Part shown: in pieces, positions 26,519 to 34,214 of the stretch
Position numbering within the stretch: the first letter of the stretch is position 1
Layout of the letters: each line of letters starts with the position of its first letter
NCBI GenBank assembly: GCA_964424555.1
Contig: CAYRIX010000001.1
Coordinates: 62,001-126,000 of the forward strand
Reading direction: 5' to 3'
Origin: UMGS172 sp964424555
Lineage (GTDB): Bacteria; Bacillota; Clostridia; Oscillospirales; Acutalibacteraceae
Length of the DNA stretch: 64,000 nucleotides
Notes under the pieces: model-generated
Databases searched by the model: none
The model's input: only the letters and a program-made list of their open reading frames with translations
Told to the model about the DNA's origin: nothing
Made by a program: the position numbers and the translations under genes

Positions 26519-26590
26519 TGTCATTCTGAGCGAATGTGAAGAATCTTTACTTATATCAGATTCTTCGTCGCTCCACTCCTCAGAATGACA
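26519..26590. repeat. palindromic intergenic repeat (REP/MITE-like)
   Basis: A 72-bp imperfect palindrome lies between the two M42 genes. The outer arms are TGTCATTCTGAG (26519-26530) and CTCAGAATGACA (26579-26590). The inner arms are GAAGAATCT (26538-26546) and AGATTCTTC (26558-26566). This pattern recurs in many bacterial genomes as a dispersed intergenic palindrome. In the transcript it would form a long hairpin. Confidence 0.8.
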
Positions 26591-26598
26591 AATCCTTG

Positions 26599-27591
26599 TT
26601 ATTTTGAAAGTATATATTCTGCAAGTATCTGTGCCACCGTTTCGATATCGTTCATATCGACCACCTCTGTGGGTGTGTGCATATTGCGAAGCGGAATAGA
26701 CAGCAGACCCGTCGGCACACCTGAGCGTGTCAACGCAACATGGTCGGCATTAGTTCCCGTCTTAGAGCCCATGACTTCAAACTGATACTTTATGCCCTTT
26801 TTGTCGGCAGTTTTTTTAAGCTCCTCGGTAACCCTTTTAGACAGCAACGGTGAAATACCAAGCATCGCTCCGTCACCTAAGGTGCCTGTTTTCTCAGGCT
26901 CAATATCAGGTGCATTTCCAAAGCTTACATCAACCGCTACCGCCTCATCGGGGAAAACCGAAAAGGCATTTGTCTTGGCACCCATTCCTCCGATTTCCTC
27001 GGCATCGCTCAGAAGAAATACAACGCTGCACGGCAAATTTTTGCCGTGCAAAGCCTCAGCACAACGTATCAGCGAGGCACAGCCTGCTCTGTTATCCAGC
27101 GATTTTGCCGTAACACAGGTACCCAACATTTCGGCAAACGACTGCTCGAAGGTCACACGGTCACCGACCGAGATAATATCCTGTGCACGCTCGCCAAGTC
27201 CCGTATCGATATACAAATCTTCAAATTTTTTAACCTCGTCTTCTTTGCCGAGGTGCGGCGGTGTACTGCAGAATACACCCCTTACAGGCTGTTTGCCGTG
27301 CACCGTGGCCCTCATTGCCGACAGCATTCTGCGGTCAATACCGCCGACATTTGCCACCCTCAAAAAGCCGTTATTGACACTCGTTACCACCATACCTATC
27401 TCATCAATATGAGCGTCCAACATAACTGTATAGTCATTTTGACCCTTTATCTCACCAATAAGGTTGTTGCCCTCACGGCGAACCTCTGCATATTTAGAAA
27501 GATGCTTTTCGGCAACCTTTAAAGCGTCTGTTAATCCGCCCAGTCCGTCTGCCTCACATAATTCCTTTAATATTTGCTTTAGATCTGACAT
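26599..27591 (-). CDS. M42 family metallopeptidase
   Basis: A 330-residue paralog of the downstream M42 enzyme. Metal and catalytic segments are LDAHIDEIGMV, KSLDNRAGCAS, LSDAEEIGGMG, AVDVSFGNAPD and NMHTPTEV. In the third segment the Glu pair is preceded by SDA rather than the CEE of its paralog, so specificity may differ. I chose ATG 27591 because GGAG lies six bases before it; the ATG at 27603 overlaps the murD stop codon and has no site. The gene is tightly coupled to murD. Confidence 0.9.
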   Translation of the reverse strand: MSDLKQILKELCEADGLGGLTDALKVAEKHLSKYAEVRREGNNLIGEIKGQNDYTVMLDAHIDEIGMVVTSVNNGFLRVANVGGIDRRMLSAMRATVHGKQPVRGVFCSTPPHLGKEDEVKKFEDLYIDTGLGERAQDIISVGDRVTFEQSFAEMLGTCVTAKSLDNRAGCASLIRCAEALHGKNLPCSVVFLLSDAEEIGGMGAKTNAFSVFPDEAVAVDVSFGNAPDIEPEKTGTLGDGAMLGISPLLSKRVTEELKKTADKKGIKYQFEVMGSKTGTNADHVALTRSGVPTGLLSIPLRNMHTPTEVVDMNDIETVAQILAEYILSK

Positions 27592-27602
27592 TTGTTTCTC
27601 CA

Positions 27603-28985
27603 TCAAAGTTTTTCTACAAGCTCTTTAAAATGCTTTCCTCGTGCGACAAAATTTGGATAAGCATCAAAGCTTGCGCAGGCAGGACTAAGGGCTACAATGT
27701 CCTCAGGCACCGCCATTTCGTGCGCCACCATGACTGCCTCTTCAAAATTATTGACCCTTACTATCTGAGGATTACCAACCTTATAGCTATCATCAGCCTT
27801 GACCGCCGCCTCGATCTTATCGGCGGTGGGGCCGTTTAAGATGAGCAGCTTGACCTTTTCAGTGACATAAGGTGCCATAGGCTCGAACGGAATATGCTTA
27901 TCATAGCCGCCAGCAAGCAGGATCACCTTCTGCTTAAAGGCCTTTAAGCAGGCAATGGTTCGGGTAGGGCTGGACGCAATGGAATCATTATAATACCTTA
28001 CGCCGTCAACCTCACGCACAAACTCGATTCGGTGCTCGACTCCCTTGAAATCATGAGCGACCTTAACTATACTGTCAGCGCCAACATAACCCCAAACCGC
28101 CGAAATTGCAGCGAGATAATTTTCAACATTATGGTCGCCCAAAATAGTTATATCATCCTTATGCAACAGCGGCACCGAGATTCCTCGGTAAGACAGATTA
28201 AGGTATCCGTCAGAGCTTAGCCATGCACCGTTCTTTACAGGCTGCTTCATTGAGAAATACAGCTTTTGGCCTCGGACATCATCCGAAAATCCCTTGGTTA
28301 TCTCGTTATCGTAATTCAGCACCGAGCGTGAAAAAGCATTCTGATGCAGTAGGATATTCTTCTTAGCACCCACATATTCATCCATATCCTTGTGAACATC
28401 AAGATGATTGGGTGCAACATTGGTCACGACAGCAACATCAGGGCCCTTGCGCATTGAGATAAGCTGGAAGGATGACAGCTCTACTACGACAAAATCGTCC
28501 TTGGTCATTTTTTCTATCTCGGGCAAAAGCGGAGTACCGATATTACCGCCGACAAATACATTTTTACCCTCTGCCTTGAGCATTTCGGCAACAAGGGTGG
28601 TAGTAGTAGTCTTTCCGTCCGAGCCTGTTATGGCAAAAACCGTCGCAGGACAAAGGTCGAAAAACACCTCCATCTCGCTGGTTACGGCAATACCGTTGGC
28701 TCTTGCTTTTTTTAACTCAGGCAGATCGAACTGCATACCCGGAGTGCGGAATATCATATCGACCTCTAAGTTTTCAAGATAATCGGGGCCCAAACGAAGC
28801 TCAGCACCCTGCTGCTCGAGCGAATCGGCCAACGCACCGATCTGCTCACGGCTTCGGCGGTCACAAGCAACCACACGGGCGCCCATTTTTAAAAACTTTT
28901 CAATCAGAGGCGTGTTGCTGACACCGATACCGCACATTGCGATACGCTTGCCTGCTATCTGCTCAAAAAACTGCTTGCAGTCCAT
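27603..28985 (-). CDS. murD: UDP-N-acetylmuramoylalanine--D-glutamate ligase
   Basis: A 460-residue cytosolic Mur ligase that adds D-glutamate to UDP-MurNAc-L-Ala. The ATP loop is ITGSDGKTTTTTLVAEML, EMEVFFDLCP precedes it, the central segment VVELSSFQL carries catalytic residues, and the C-terminal domain has VAPNHLDVHKDMDEY, EHRIEFVREVDGVRYYNDS and ILLAGGYDKHIPFE. The last is typical of MurD. ATG 28985 has AAAGGAGT eight bases upstream. It heads the peptidase/GNAT/PLP-enzyme run and stands outside any mra/dcw cluster here. A consensus promoter lies 51 bp upstream. Confidence 0.95.
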   Translation of the reverse strand: MDCKQFFEQIAGKRIAMCGIGVSNTPLIEKFLKMGARVVACDRRSREQIGALADSLEQQGAELRLGPDYLENLEVDMIFRTPGMQFDLPELKKARANGIAVTSEMEVFFDLCPATVFAITGSDGKTTTTTLVAEMLKAEGKNVFVGGNIGTPLLPEIEKMTKDDFVVVELSSFQLISMRKGPDVAVVTNVAPNHLDVHKDMDEYVGAKKNILLHQNAFSRSVLNYDNEITKGFSDDVRGQKLYFSMKQPVKNGAWLSSDGYLNLSYRGISVPLLHKDDITILGDHNVENYLAAISAVWGYVGADSIVKVAHDFKGVEHRIEFVREVDGVRYYNDSIASSPTRTIACLKAFKQKVILLAGGYDKHIPFEPMAPYVTEKVKLLILNGPTADKIEAAVKADDSYKVGNPQIVRVNNFEEAVMVAHEMAVPEDIVALSPACASFDAYPNFVARGKHFKELVEKL

Positions 28986-29280
28986 AGTCACTACTCCTTT
29001 ATATGTAAAAGAATTACATTGGCATATACATATTTATTATACTTTTTCTTTAACCAAATATCAATACCAATAAACAAATTAAAAGGATAAATTATGTTGA
29101 TTAACCATTTTGTATGGAATCGATTCATCCGTTCCGCAAAACGTTTCACGGCAGCACAACCGCAGACAAGCATGACATAGCATTTACGAAAAATTTATGA
29201 AAAAATTCAAAAAATGTTTTTCGAGTCCCTTTTTTAGTACTTTATGTGTGCTAAAATATAGTTGCAAGGTTAAAAAAGCC
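28986..29280. other. intergenic region without a gene
   Basis: Between murD and the SOS-type gene this AT-rich stretch holds only the murD promoter (29036-29064). I see no reading frame with a ribosome site and no hairpin followed by a T-run. A frame that opens at 29197 lies upstream of the promoter at 29281 and is not a credible start. Confidence 0.6.
29036..29064 (-). promoter_or_regulatory. sigma-A-type promoter of murD
   Basis: On the minus strand TTGATA (29064-29059), a 17-bp spacer and TATAAT (29041-29036). Confidence 0.8.
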
Positions 29281-29309
29281 TTGACAAACCACTCACAAGA
29301 TGCTAAAAT
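29281..29309 (+). promoter_or_regulatory. consensus promoter of the LexA-box gene
   Basis: TTGACA (29281-29286), a 17-bp spacer, TAAAAT (29304-29309). The LexA box starts nine bases downstream, over the expected transcription start. Confidence 0.85.
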
Positions 29310-29317
29310 AAAGATAC

Positions 29318-29331
29318 CGAACAAATGTTCG
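29318..29331 (+). promoter_or_regulatory. LexA (SOS) box
   Basis: CGAACAAATGTTCG is a perfect match to the Gram-positive LexA site, GAAC-N4-GTTC with flanking C and G. It covers the expected start of transcription, where repressor binding would block initiation. Confidence 0.88.
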
Positions 29332-29349
29332 GCAAAGGAGACGAGAACT

Positions 29350-29553
29350 ATGTTTATGTTTATGCTTCAAACCGTTTTGGAAATTGCTGTTGCCACCTTT
29401 ATCATCTGGGGCCTTTTTCATGAAAAGACCTTGGTCAGATTTGAGGACCGAATTATTGCTTACATAAAGAAAAAGGTCAAGGCCTCACGTTCAAAGAAAA
29501 ATATTTACCGTCATGAGTCGCACCGTCATTATGACGACCGCAACTGTGCCTGA
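29350..29553 (+). CDS. 67-residue membrane protein under a LexA box
   Basis: A short protein starting MFMFMLQTVLEIAVATF, with one hydrophobic helix over about residues 3-24, a WGLFHE turn, then an amphipathic, strongly basic tail (YIKKKVKASRSKKN) and a polar His/Asp-rich end. AAAGGAG lies nine bases before ATG 29350. The longer frame open from 29197 starts before the promoter and is not used. It has a consensus promoter with a perfect LexA site, so it should be induced by DNA damage. By analogy with YneA and other small SOS membrane proteins it might delay division, but no sequence match to them is visible. Confidence 0.82.
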   Translation: MFMFMLQTVLEIAVATFIIWGLFHEKTLVRFEDRIIAYIKKKVKASRSKKNIYRHESHRHYDDRNCA

Positions 29554-29607
29554 CCGTCTTACTTCACTTTGCTTTCATCACTTCCTTTCTTTTTTCTTTT
29601 ACCCAAA

Positions 29608-29643
29608 GCAACGACCCAAGGGCATTAGCCCTTGGGTCGTTGC
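29608..29643. terminator. bidirectional terminator
   Basis: GCAACGACCCAAGGGC (29608-29623) pairs perfectly with GCCCTTGGGTCGTTGC (29628-29643), loop ATTA. It separates the SOS gene and ttcA, which are convergent. The U-runs are weak but the 16-bp stem is very stable. Confidence 0.82.
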
Positions 29644-29666
29644 GATTATTTTGCTGTTATATTAAT

Positions 29667-30377
29667 CTACCATCCGCATATATGAGCCCTTTGCATTGCT
29701 CCGACCGTCTTTGCCTTAATATTCTTATAACTGTCACCCAACGTTTTAATTACTGCCTCAGTACGTGCTCGCTCGGTCTCACCATTGACAGTACAACGGC
29801 TTTCGATTATCGGCACGCTCTGCACTTTTGCCGCATGAATCACATCCCTCTCATCGGTCAAACACAGTGGACGGATGACGGTTATCCCTTTTTCCTTAAA
29901 CTCCGTCACGGGACTAAAGCATCCGAGCGTACCGTTGTTGAGCAGATTCATATAAAAGGTGGCCGCCGCATCATCAAGATGATGTCCCAAAGCCACCTTG
30001 TTGCAGCCCAAAGCTTTGGCTGCCTGATATAAAGCGCCCTTGCGCATTCTTGAACAAAGACTGCAGGGATTATCCTCTCGCCGCTCTTTAAACACTATCT
30101 CCCATATATCGGTCTTTTCGATTTTGTAGTTTATACCTTTCTGCTCGGCAAATTCCGATATTTTTGAAAAATCGCCGTCGACACCCTCAAAACGTTGGTC
30201 TACGGTCAAACCTATGACCGTAAATTTCTTGGGGTAAAAGGTAGACAGCGTATGCAATGCCAAAAGCAGAATAAGTGAGTCCTTTCCACCCGAAACTCCG
30301 ACAGCAATGCGGTCGCCTTCGGATATCATTTCATATTGTTGAACCGCTTTGCGAACGGTTTTGAGTATGTTCTGCAT
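29667..30377 (-). CDS. ttcA: tRNA 2-thiocytidine(32) synthetase TtcA-like
   Basis: A 236-residue ATP-pyrophosphatase family enzyme. The PP-loop SGGKDS lies at residues 29-34. The cysteines of NPCSLCSRMRKG would bind the Fe-S cluster or persulfide, and LGHHLDDAAATFYMNLL is the helix typical of TtcA/TilS relatives. TtcA thiolates cytidine 32 of tRNA. ATG 30377 has GAGGTG five bases upstream. A related family also works in other sulfur transfers, so the tRNA position is by family. It stands alone, divergent from gtrA. Confidence 0.85.
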   Translation of the reverse strand: MQNILKTVRKAVQQYEMISEGDRIAVGVSGGKDSLILLLALHTLSTFYPKKFTVIGLTVDQRFEGVDGDFSKISEFAEQKGINYKIEKTDIWEIVFKERREDNPCSLCSRMRKGALYQAAKALGCNKVALGHHLDDAAATFYMNLLNNGTLGCFSPVTEFKEKGITVIRPLCLTDERDVIHAAKVQSVPIIESRCTVNGETERARTEAVIKTLGDSYKNIKAKTVGAMQRAHICGW

Positions 30378-30474
30378 AACGCACCTCAAAATTTTTATAA
30401 TTTACAATTTATTCTACCATATTGTGAGAGAATGTGCTATACTGTATATAACAAATATTTGAAAGGATGTAAAA

Positions 30475-30957
30475 ATGCACGAGCTTATTCGACTTTTGAA
30501 GCACCGCAAGATAAAAGCCCTGTTTATGGCCAAGACCCACAACACCTTTATCCAATTCTTCCGATATCTATTTGTCGGCGGATTTGCAAGTGTTGTTGAT
30601 TGGGCCGTGTTATGGCTTTTGTACGACAAGCTTGGACTTTTTAAAGCTATAGGCACATTTGACGAATATGTTTCGATCGCTCTGGCCTTCCTTTGCGGTC
30701 TGTTTGTCAACTACATACTTTCAAACCACTTTGTATTCACAGGCATCGCCAAGGATAAAAAGCACTCATCAAAATTTCCCGTGTACTTCATAACCGGTGT
30801 TATAGGACTGCTTTTCACCGAGTTGTTTATGCTGTTGTTTGACGGTGCGTTGGGTATGCATTATATGGTCGCCAAAATCATCACCACGGCAATAGTATTC
30901 TTGTGGAACTTCGGTTCGAAAAAGATCATCCTTTACAGAAAGCGTGACGACGAGTGA
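30475..30957 (+). CDS. GtrA family membrane protein
   Basis: A 160-residue protein with four hydrophobic helices after a basic cytosolic N-terminus. FFRYLFVGGFASVVDWAVLW is the family hallmark, and helix two holds FLCGLFVNYILSNHFVF. GtrA-like proteins help move lipid-linked sugars across the membrane for surface polysaccharides or lipoteichoic acid. The stop codon overlaps the GTG start of the next gene (GTGA), so it is coupled to an FAD oxidoreductase. GAAAGGATG precedes ATG 30475. Confidence 0.9.
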   Translation: MHELIRLLKHRKIKALFMAKTHNTFIQFFRYLFVGGFASVVDWAVLWLLYDKLGLFKAIGTFDEYVSIALAFLCGLFVNYILSNHFVFTGIAKDKKHSSKFPVYFITGVIGLLFTELFMLLFDGALGMHYMVAKIITTAIVFLWNFGSKKIILYRKRDDE

Positions 30958-32504
30958 AAAAAATCATTATAATCGGCGCAGGTCCTGCAGGAATTACCGC
31001 CGCCTATGAATTGGCTAAAAGTGCTGAATACGACATAACCGTTTTAGAGGCCACCGACCGTGTTGGCGGTATCTCGCAGACGGTAGAATACAACGGCAAT
31101 CGAATGGATATCGGCGGCCACCGTTTTTTCTCAAAGGACAGCCGTGTGTCGGCTTGGTGGCAGGAGCTTTTGCCTTTGCAGGGCGCACCGTCCAAGGACG
31201 ATATCGCATTCAACCGCAAAAAAGACTTTGCCGAGGTCGGCCCCGACCCCGAAAAAACCAACGAGGTCATGCTGGTGCGTGATAGAATTTCGAGAATATA
31301 CTATAAAAACCACTTTTTTGACTATCCTGTGACCTTGAAGTGGGACACCATTAAAATAATGGGCTTTATCACCACCGTAAAGGCAGGATTTTCATATCTC
31401 GGTGCCAAAATACATAAGCGACCTGAGACCTCGCTTGAAAATTTCTACATCAACCGCTTTGGCAAGGTACTGTACTCTATGTTTTTCGAGGGCTACACGG
31501 AAAAGCTTTGGGGCAGGCATCCGAGCGAGATTTCGGCAGATTGGGGCGCTCAGCGTGTCAAAGGTCTTTCAATAACCGCCGTACTACAGGATATGTTCCG
31601 TAAAATTTTCGGTAAATCTAAAAAAAACACCGAAACTTCCCTTATTGAAAGCTTTTCATACCCTAAATTCGGACCGGGTCAGCTTTGGGAATTGGCCTTA
31701 AATAAAGCCAAAGCCAATGGGGTTAAGGTACAGATGAACTGTAAGGTCACCGATTTTGAGGTGACCCACGGACAGATAACCTCGGTAACGTATATTGGAG
31801 AAAGCGGTCAAAAACAGACACTGGATTGCGACATTGTTATCTCAACTATGCCCGTAAATGAGCTTGTGAGCGGTTTGGGCGACACCGTGCCACAAAATGT
31901 GAAGACGGCCGCCGCAGGTCTGCCCTACCGTGATTTTATGACGGTGGGACTCCTGCTTAAAAAGACTAACCTTGAGAACAAAACCGATTATAAAACCTTG
32001 GGCAACATTGTTCCCGACTGTTGGATTTATGTTCAAGACACCTCGGTAAAGCTGGGACGCATTCAGGTGTTCAACAACTGGTCACCCTATCTTGTGAGTG
32101 ACCCCGAACACACCGTTTGGGTAGGTCTTGAGTATTTCTGCCGTGAGGGTGACAAGCTTTGGAGCTTGACCGACGAAGACGCAGTTAAATTTGCGATAGA
32201 CGAGCTCGTCTCGATGGGAATTATCGACCGTGGAGATGTGCTTGACAGCCACCGTGAACTCATTAAAAAGGCATATCCCGCCTATTTTGACACATACAGC
32301 GAAATGGACAGCATTATTGAGCACCTAAACACCTACGAAAACCTTTACTGTATAGGTCGAAACGGTCAGCACCGCTACAATAATATGGACCATTCAATGG
32401 CAACAGCCTTTGAAGCCGTGAACAATATAAAAAACAACGTGACCGACCGCACCAACATCTGGAACGTCAACACCGAAAAGGAATACCACGAGGAAAAGAA
32501 ATAA
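30954..32504 (+). CDS. NAD(P)/FAD-dependent oxidoreductase, protoporphyrinogen-oxidase/UDP-galactopyranose-mutase-like
   Basis: A 516-residue flavoprotein that starts with GTG in a 4-bp overlap with gtrA. The Rossmann loop IIIGAGPAGITAAYELA is at the N-terminus, followed by VLEATDRVGGISQT and DIGGHRFFSKD, a motif series of amine-oxidase-type and UDP-Gal-mutase-like enzymes. The C-terminal FAD segment is CIGRNGQHRYNNMDHSM. Homologues occur in polysaccharide clusters. Pairing with GtrA suggests a role in a surface glycan, perhaps on a lipid-linked or nucleotide sugar. Protoporphyrinogen oxidation is unlikely in this context. Confidence 0.82.
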   Translation: MKKIIIIGAGPAGITAAYELAKSAEYDITVLEATDRVGGISQTVEYNGNRMDIGGHRFFSKDSRVSAWWQELLPLQGAPSKDDIAFNRKKDFAEVGPDPEKTNEVMLVRDRISRIYYKNHFFDYPVTLKWDTIKIMGFITTVKAGFSYLGAKIHKRPETSLENFYINRFGKVLYSMFFEGYTEKLWGRHPSEISADWGAQRVKGLSITAVLQDMFRKIFGKSKKNTETSLIESFSYPKFGPGQLWELALNKAKANGVKVQMNCKVTDFEVTHGQITSVTYIGESGQKQTLDCDIVISTMPVNELVSGLGDTVPQNVKTAAAGLPYRDFMTVGLLLKKTNLENKTDYKTLGNIVPDCWIYVQDTSVKLGRIQVFNNWSPYLVSDPEHTVWVGLEYFCREGDKLWSLTDEDAVKFAIDELVSMGIIDRGDVLDSHRELIKKAYPAYFDTYSEMDSIIEHLNTYENLYCIGRNGQHRYNNMDHSMATAFEAVNNIKNNVTDRTNIWNVNTEKEYHEEKK

Positions 32505-32514
32505 TATTTCAAAC

Positions 32515-32555
32515 AAAAAACCATCCGACTGACTTTTGTCAGTCGGATGGTTTTT
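32515..32555. terminator. bidirectional terminator overlapping a stop codon
   Basis: AAAAACCATCCGACTGAC (32516-32533) pairs with GTCAGTCGGATGGTTTTT (32538-32555), loop TTTT. The stop codon of the minus-strand ribbon-helix-helix gene (32556-32554) lies at its edge. Confidence 0.92.
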
Positions 32556-32721
32556 ATACCTTTATTTCACCATGTTCTTTTTCAAATTCAGCAACGCATC
32601 TTTTAATGTATTGTTCTATCTCTTTATTTGCAGAACGACCTTCGGAATCGGCAATATACTTAAACTTCTGAAACAACAATCTGTCTACTCTTAATGTATA
32701 TCGTAACAATTTTTCCTCCAT
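32554..32721 (-). CDS. 55-residue Arc-like ribbon-helix-helix DNA-binding protein
   Basis: A short gene with ATG 32721 preceded by AGAGGTG. The product starts MEEKLLRYTLRVDRLLFQKF and continues YIADSEGRSANKEIEQYIKR, the strand-helix-helix layout of Arc/MetJ-type proteins: the alternating strand LLRYTLRV, then two helices around GRSANKEI. It should bind DNA as a dimer through the strand. It is divergent from a SLOG-fold gene, whose promoter carries two TGACGC repeats 11 bp apart, a plausible operator. It may be an antitoxin-like repressor; no toxin of a known family is adjacent. Confidence 0.78.
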   Translation of the reverse strand: MEEKLLRYTLRVDRLLFQKFKYIADSEGRSANKEIEQYIKRCVAEFEKEHGEIKV

Positions 32722-32778
32722 TTTTACACCTCTTATCCACTATTATGATGTCATTACAACTTAATTATAGTGAAAATG

Positions 32779-32807
32779 TTGCGCAAAAACAAAATCGGTG
32801 ATATAAT
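32779..32807 (+). promoter_or_regulatory. promoter of the SLOG-fold gene
   Basis: TTGCGC (32779-32784), a 17-bp spacer, TATAAT (32802-32807), 41 bp before the start codon. Confidence 0.7.
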
Positions 32808-32823
32808 GACGCTATTGTGACGC
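32807..32823 (+). promoter_or_regulatory. direct repeats, candidate ribbon-helix-helix operator
   Basis: TGACGC occurs at 32807-32812 and 32818-32823, one helical turn apart, and overlaps the end of the -10 box and the transcription start. Arc-type dimers bind adjacent half-sites on one face of DNA. This assignment is inference. Confidence 0.4.
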
Positions 32824-32848
32824 AATGTTTTTTTGAAAGGTGTTTTTT

Positions 32849-33193
32849 ATGAAAATAGCAATAATTGGATCAAGAGGCTTGACAGTAACGGATTTGGAAA
32901 AATATTTGCCATCCAACATAACAGAAATCGTATCGGGCGGTGCAAAGGGAATCGATAGTTGTGCCAGAAATTACGCCTTAGCTAACGATATTCATTTAAC
33001 CGAATTTTTGCCCGAGTACAACAAATATGGCCGCAGTGCCCCTCTAAAACGCAATCTACAAATCATCCGGTATGCCGACCAAGTAATTGCTTTTTGGGAT
33101 GGTGTGTCACGTGGAACCAAATATGTAATAGAAAACTGCAAACGTGAGAACAAACAAGTTACTGTATATTTGAAGAAGAATAACCTCAAATAG
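32849..33193 (+). CDS. SLOG-fold (YspA/DUF2493-like) nucleotide-binding protein
   Basis: A 114-residue Rossmann-like protein of the SLOG superfamily (relatives of DprA, YpsA and lysine-decarboxylase-like LOG). It starts MKIAIIGSRGLTVTDLEKYL; the second loop SGGAKGIDSCAR and the conserved ADQVIAFWDGVSRGTKYVI end match the YspA-like group. ATG 32849 has AAAGGTG upstream; an in-frame ATG at 32840 has none. SLOG proteins bind or process nucleotides and recur in conflict and phage-defence loci, but many are of unknown role. It is paired with a divergent ribbon-helix-helix gene. Confidence 0.82.
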   Translation: MKIAIIGSRGLTVTDLEKYLPSNITEIVSGGAKGIDSCARNYALANDIHLTEFLPEYNKYGRSAPLKRNLQIIRYADQVIAFWDGVSRGTKYVIENCKRENKQVTVYLKKNNLK

Positions 33194-33197
33194 CAAA

Positions 33198-33229
33198 AAA
33201 TTCACTGCGTACAAATACGCAGTGAATTT
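33198..33229. terminator. bidirectional terminator
   Basis: AAATTCACTGCGTA (33198-33211) pairs perfectly with TACGCAGTGAATTT (33216-33229), loop CAAA. It ends the SLOG gene and the long minus-strand operon whose last gene is the transketolase C-half. Confidence 0.9.
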
Positions 33230-33240
33230 GTATTCTTACC

Positions 33241-34188
33241 TTATTTCTTTGCGGCGATGGCCTGCTTTGCCTTCTCGACAATATCCTTTGCTCTGAGACC
33301 AAAGATGTCGAGCAGATCTGCTGCAGGACCCGACATGCCAAAGGTATCCTGAACACCCACCTTGATAACAGGAACGGGGTATTCCTCACAAACGACCTCG
33401 GCTACGGCAGAGCCAAGTCCACCGATAACTGAATGCTCTTCAGCGGTGACGATAGCACCGGTCTCCTTTGCGGCCTTGACAATGATGTCACGGTCAATAG
33501 GCTTGATGGTGGCCATATTGACGATACGAGCCGAAATACCCTCGGCAGCCAAGATGTCGTAAGCCTCCATAGCCTCCTTGACCATCAAACCGGTTGCGAT
33601 GATGGTAACATCGGTACCTGCCTTCAGCTCAACGCCCTTGCCGATCTCGAACTTGTAATCGTCGTCGAAAACAACGGGAACAGCCAGACGGCCAAAACGC
33701 ATATAAACGGGACCGTCCATCTCGGCGGCGGCCAAAACAGCCTGGCGAGCCTCGACAGCATCGGCAGGATTAATGATGGTCATGCCGGGGATGGTTCTCA
33801 TAAGCGCAATATCCTCACAGCACTGATGGGTTGCACCATCCTCGCCGACCGAGATACCTGCGTGGGTAGCGCCGATCTTAACATTGAGGTGGGGATAACC
33901 GATAGAGTTTCTGACCTGCTCAAAGGCACGGCCTGCGGCAAACATAGCAAACGAGCTTGCAAATACAAGCTTGCCTGTTGCGGCAAAGCCTGCAGCAACG
34001 CTCATCATGTTCTGCTCGGCAATACCGCAGTTGTAGAACATTTCGGGGTGAACCTTCTTAAATGCGCCGGTCTTGGTTGCGGCAGCAAGGTCAGCATCAA
34101 AAACAACAAAATCATTTCTTTTTTCAGCCAGCTCGCAAAGGGCGGCACCGTATGCGTCTCTGGTAGCAATATTCTTAACTTCAGCCAT
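33241..34188 (-). CDS. transketolase, C-terminal subunit
   Basis: A 315-residue pyrimidine-binding plus C-terminal domain half of a split transketolase. FYNCGIAEQNMMSVAAGFA carries the catalytic Glu that activates thiamine diphosphate, and ATHAGISVGEDGATHQ follows. The C-terminal domain starts near VIATGLMVKEAMEA. ATG 34188 has TTGGAGGATG upstream and is preferred over TTG 34203. With the adjacent N-half it moves two-carbon units in the non-oxidative pentose phosphate pathway. Split transketolases are frequent in Firmicutes. It is the last gene of the operon. Confidence 0.93.
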   Translation of the reverse strand: MAEVKNIATRDAYGAALCELAEKRNDFVVFDADLAAATKTGAFKKVHPEMFYNCGIAEQNMMSVAAGFAATGKLVFASSFAMFAAGRAFEQVRNSIGYPHLNVKIGATHAGISVGEDGATHQCCEDIALMRTIPGMTIINPADAVEARQAVLAAAEMDGPVYMRFGRLAVPVVFDDDYKFEIGKGVELKAGTDVTIIATGLMVKEAMEAYDILAAEGISARIVNMATIKPIDRDIIVKAAKETGAIVTAEEHSVIGGLGSAVAEVVCEEYPVPVIKVGVQDTFGMSGPAADLLDIFGLRAKDIVEKAKQAIAAKK

Positions 34189-34214
34189 TGTTACATCCTC
34201 CAATCATTAACCAC

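Noticed and set aside
29197..29349. Longer start for the SOS-type gene at 29197
   Set aside because: It lies upstream of the consensus promoter and LexA box and has no ribosome site; ATG 29350 has AAAGGAG.
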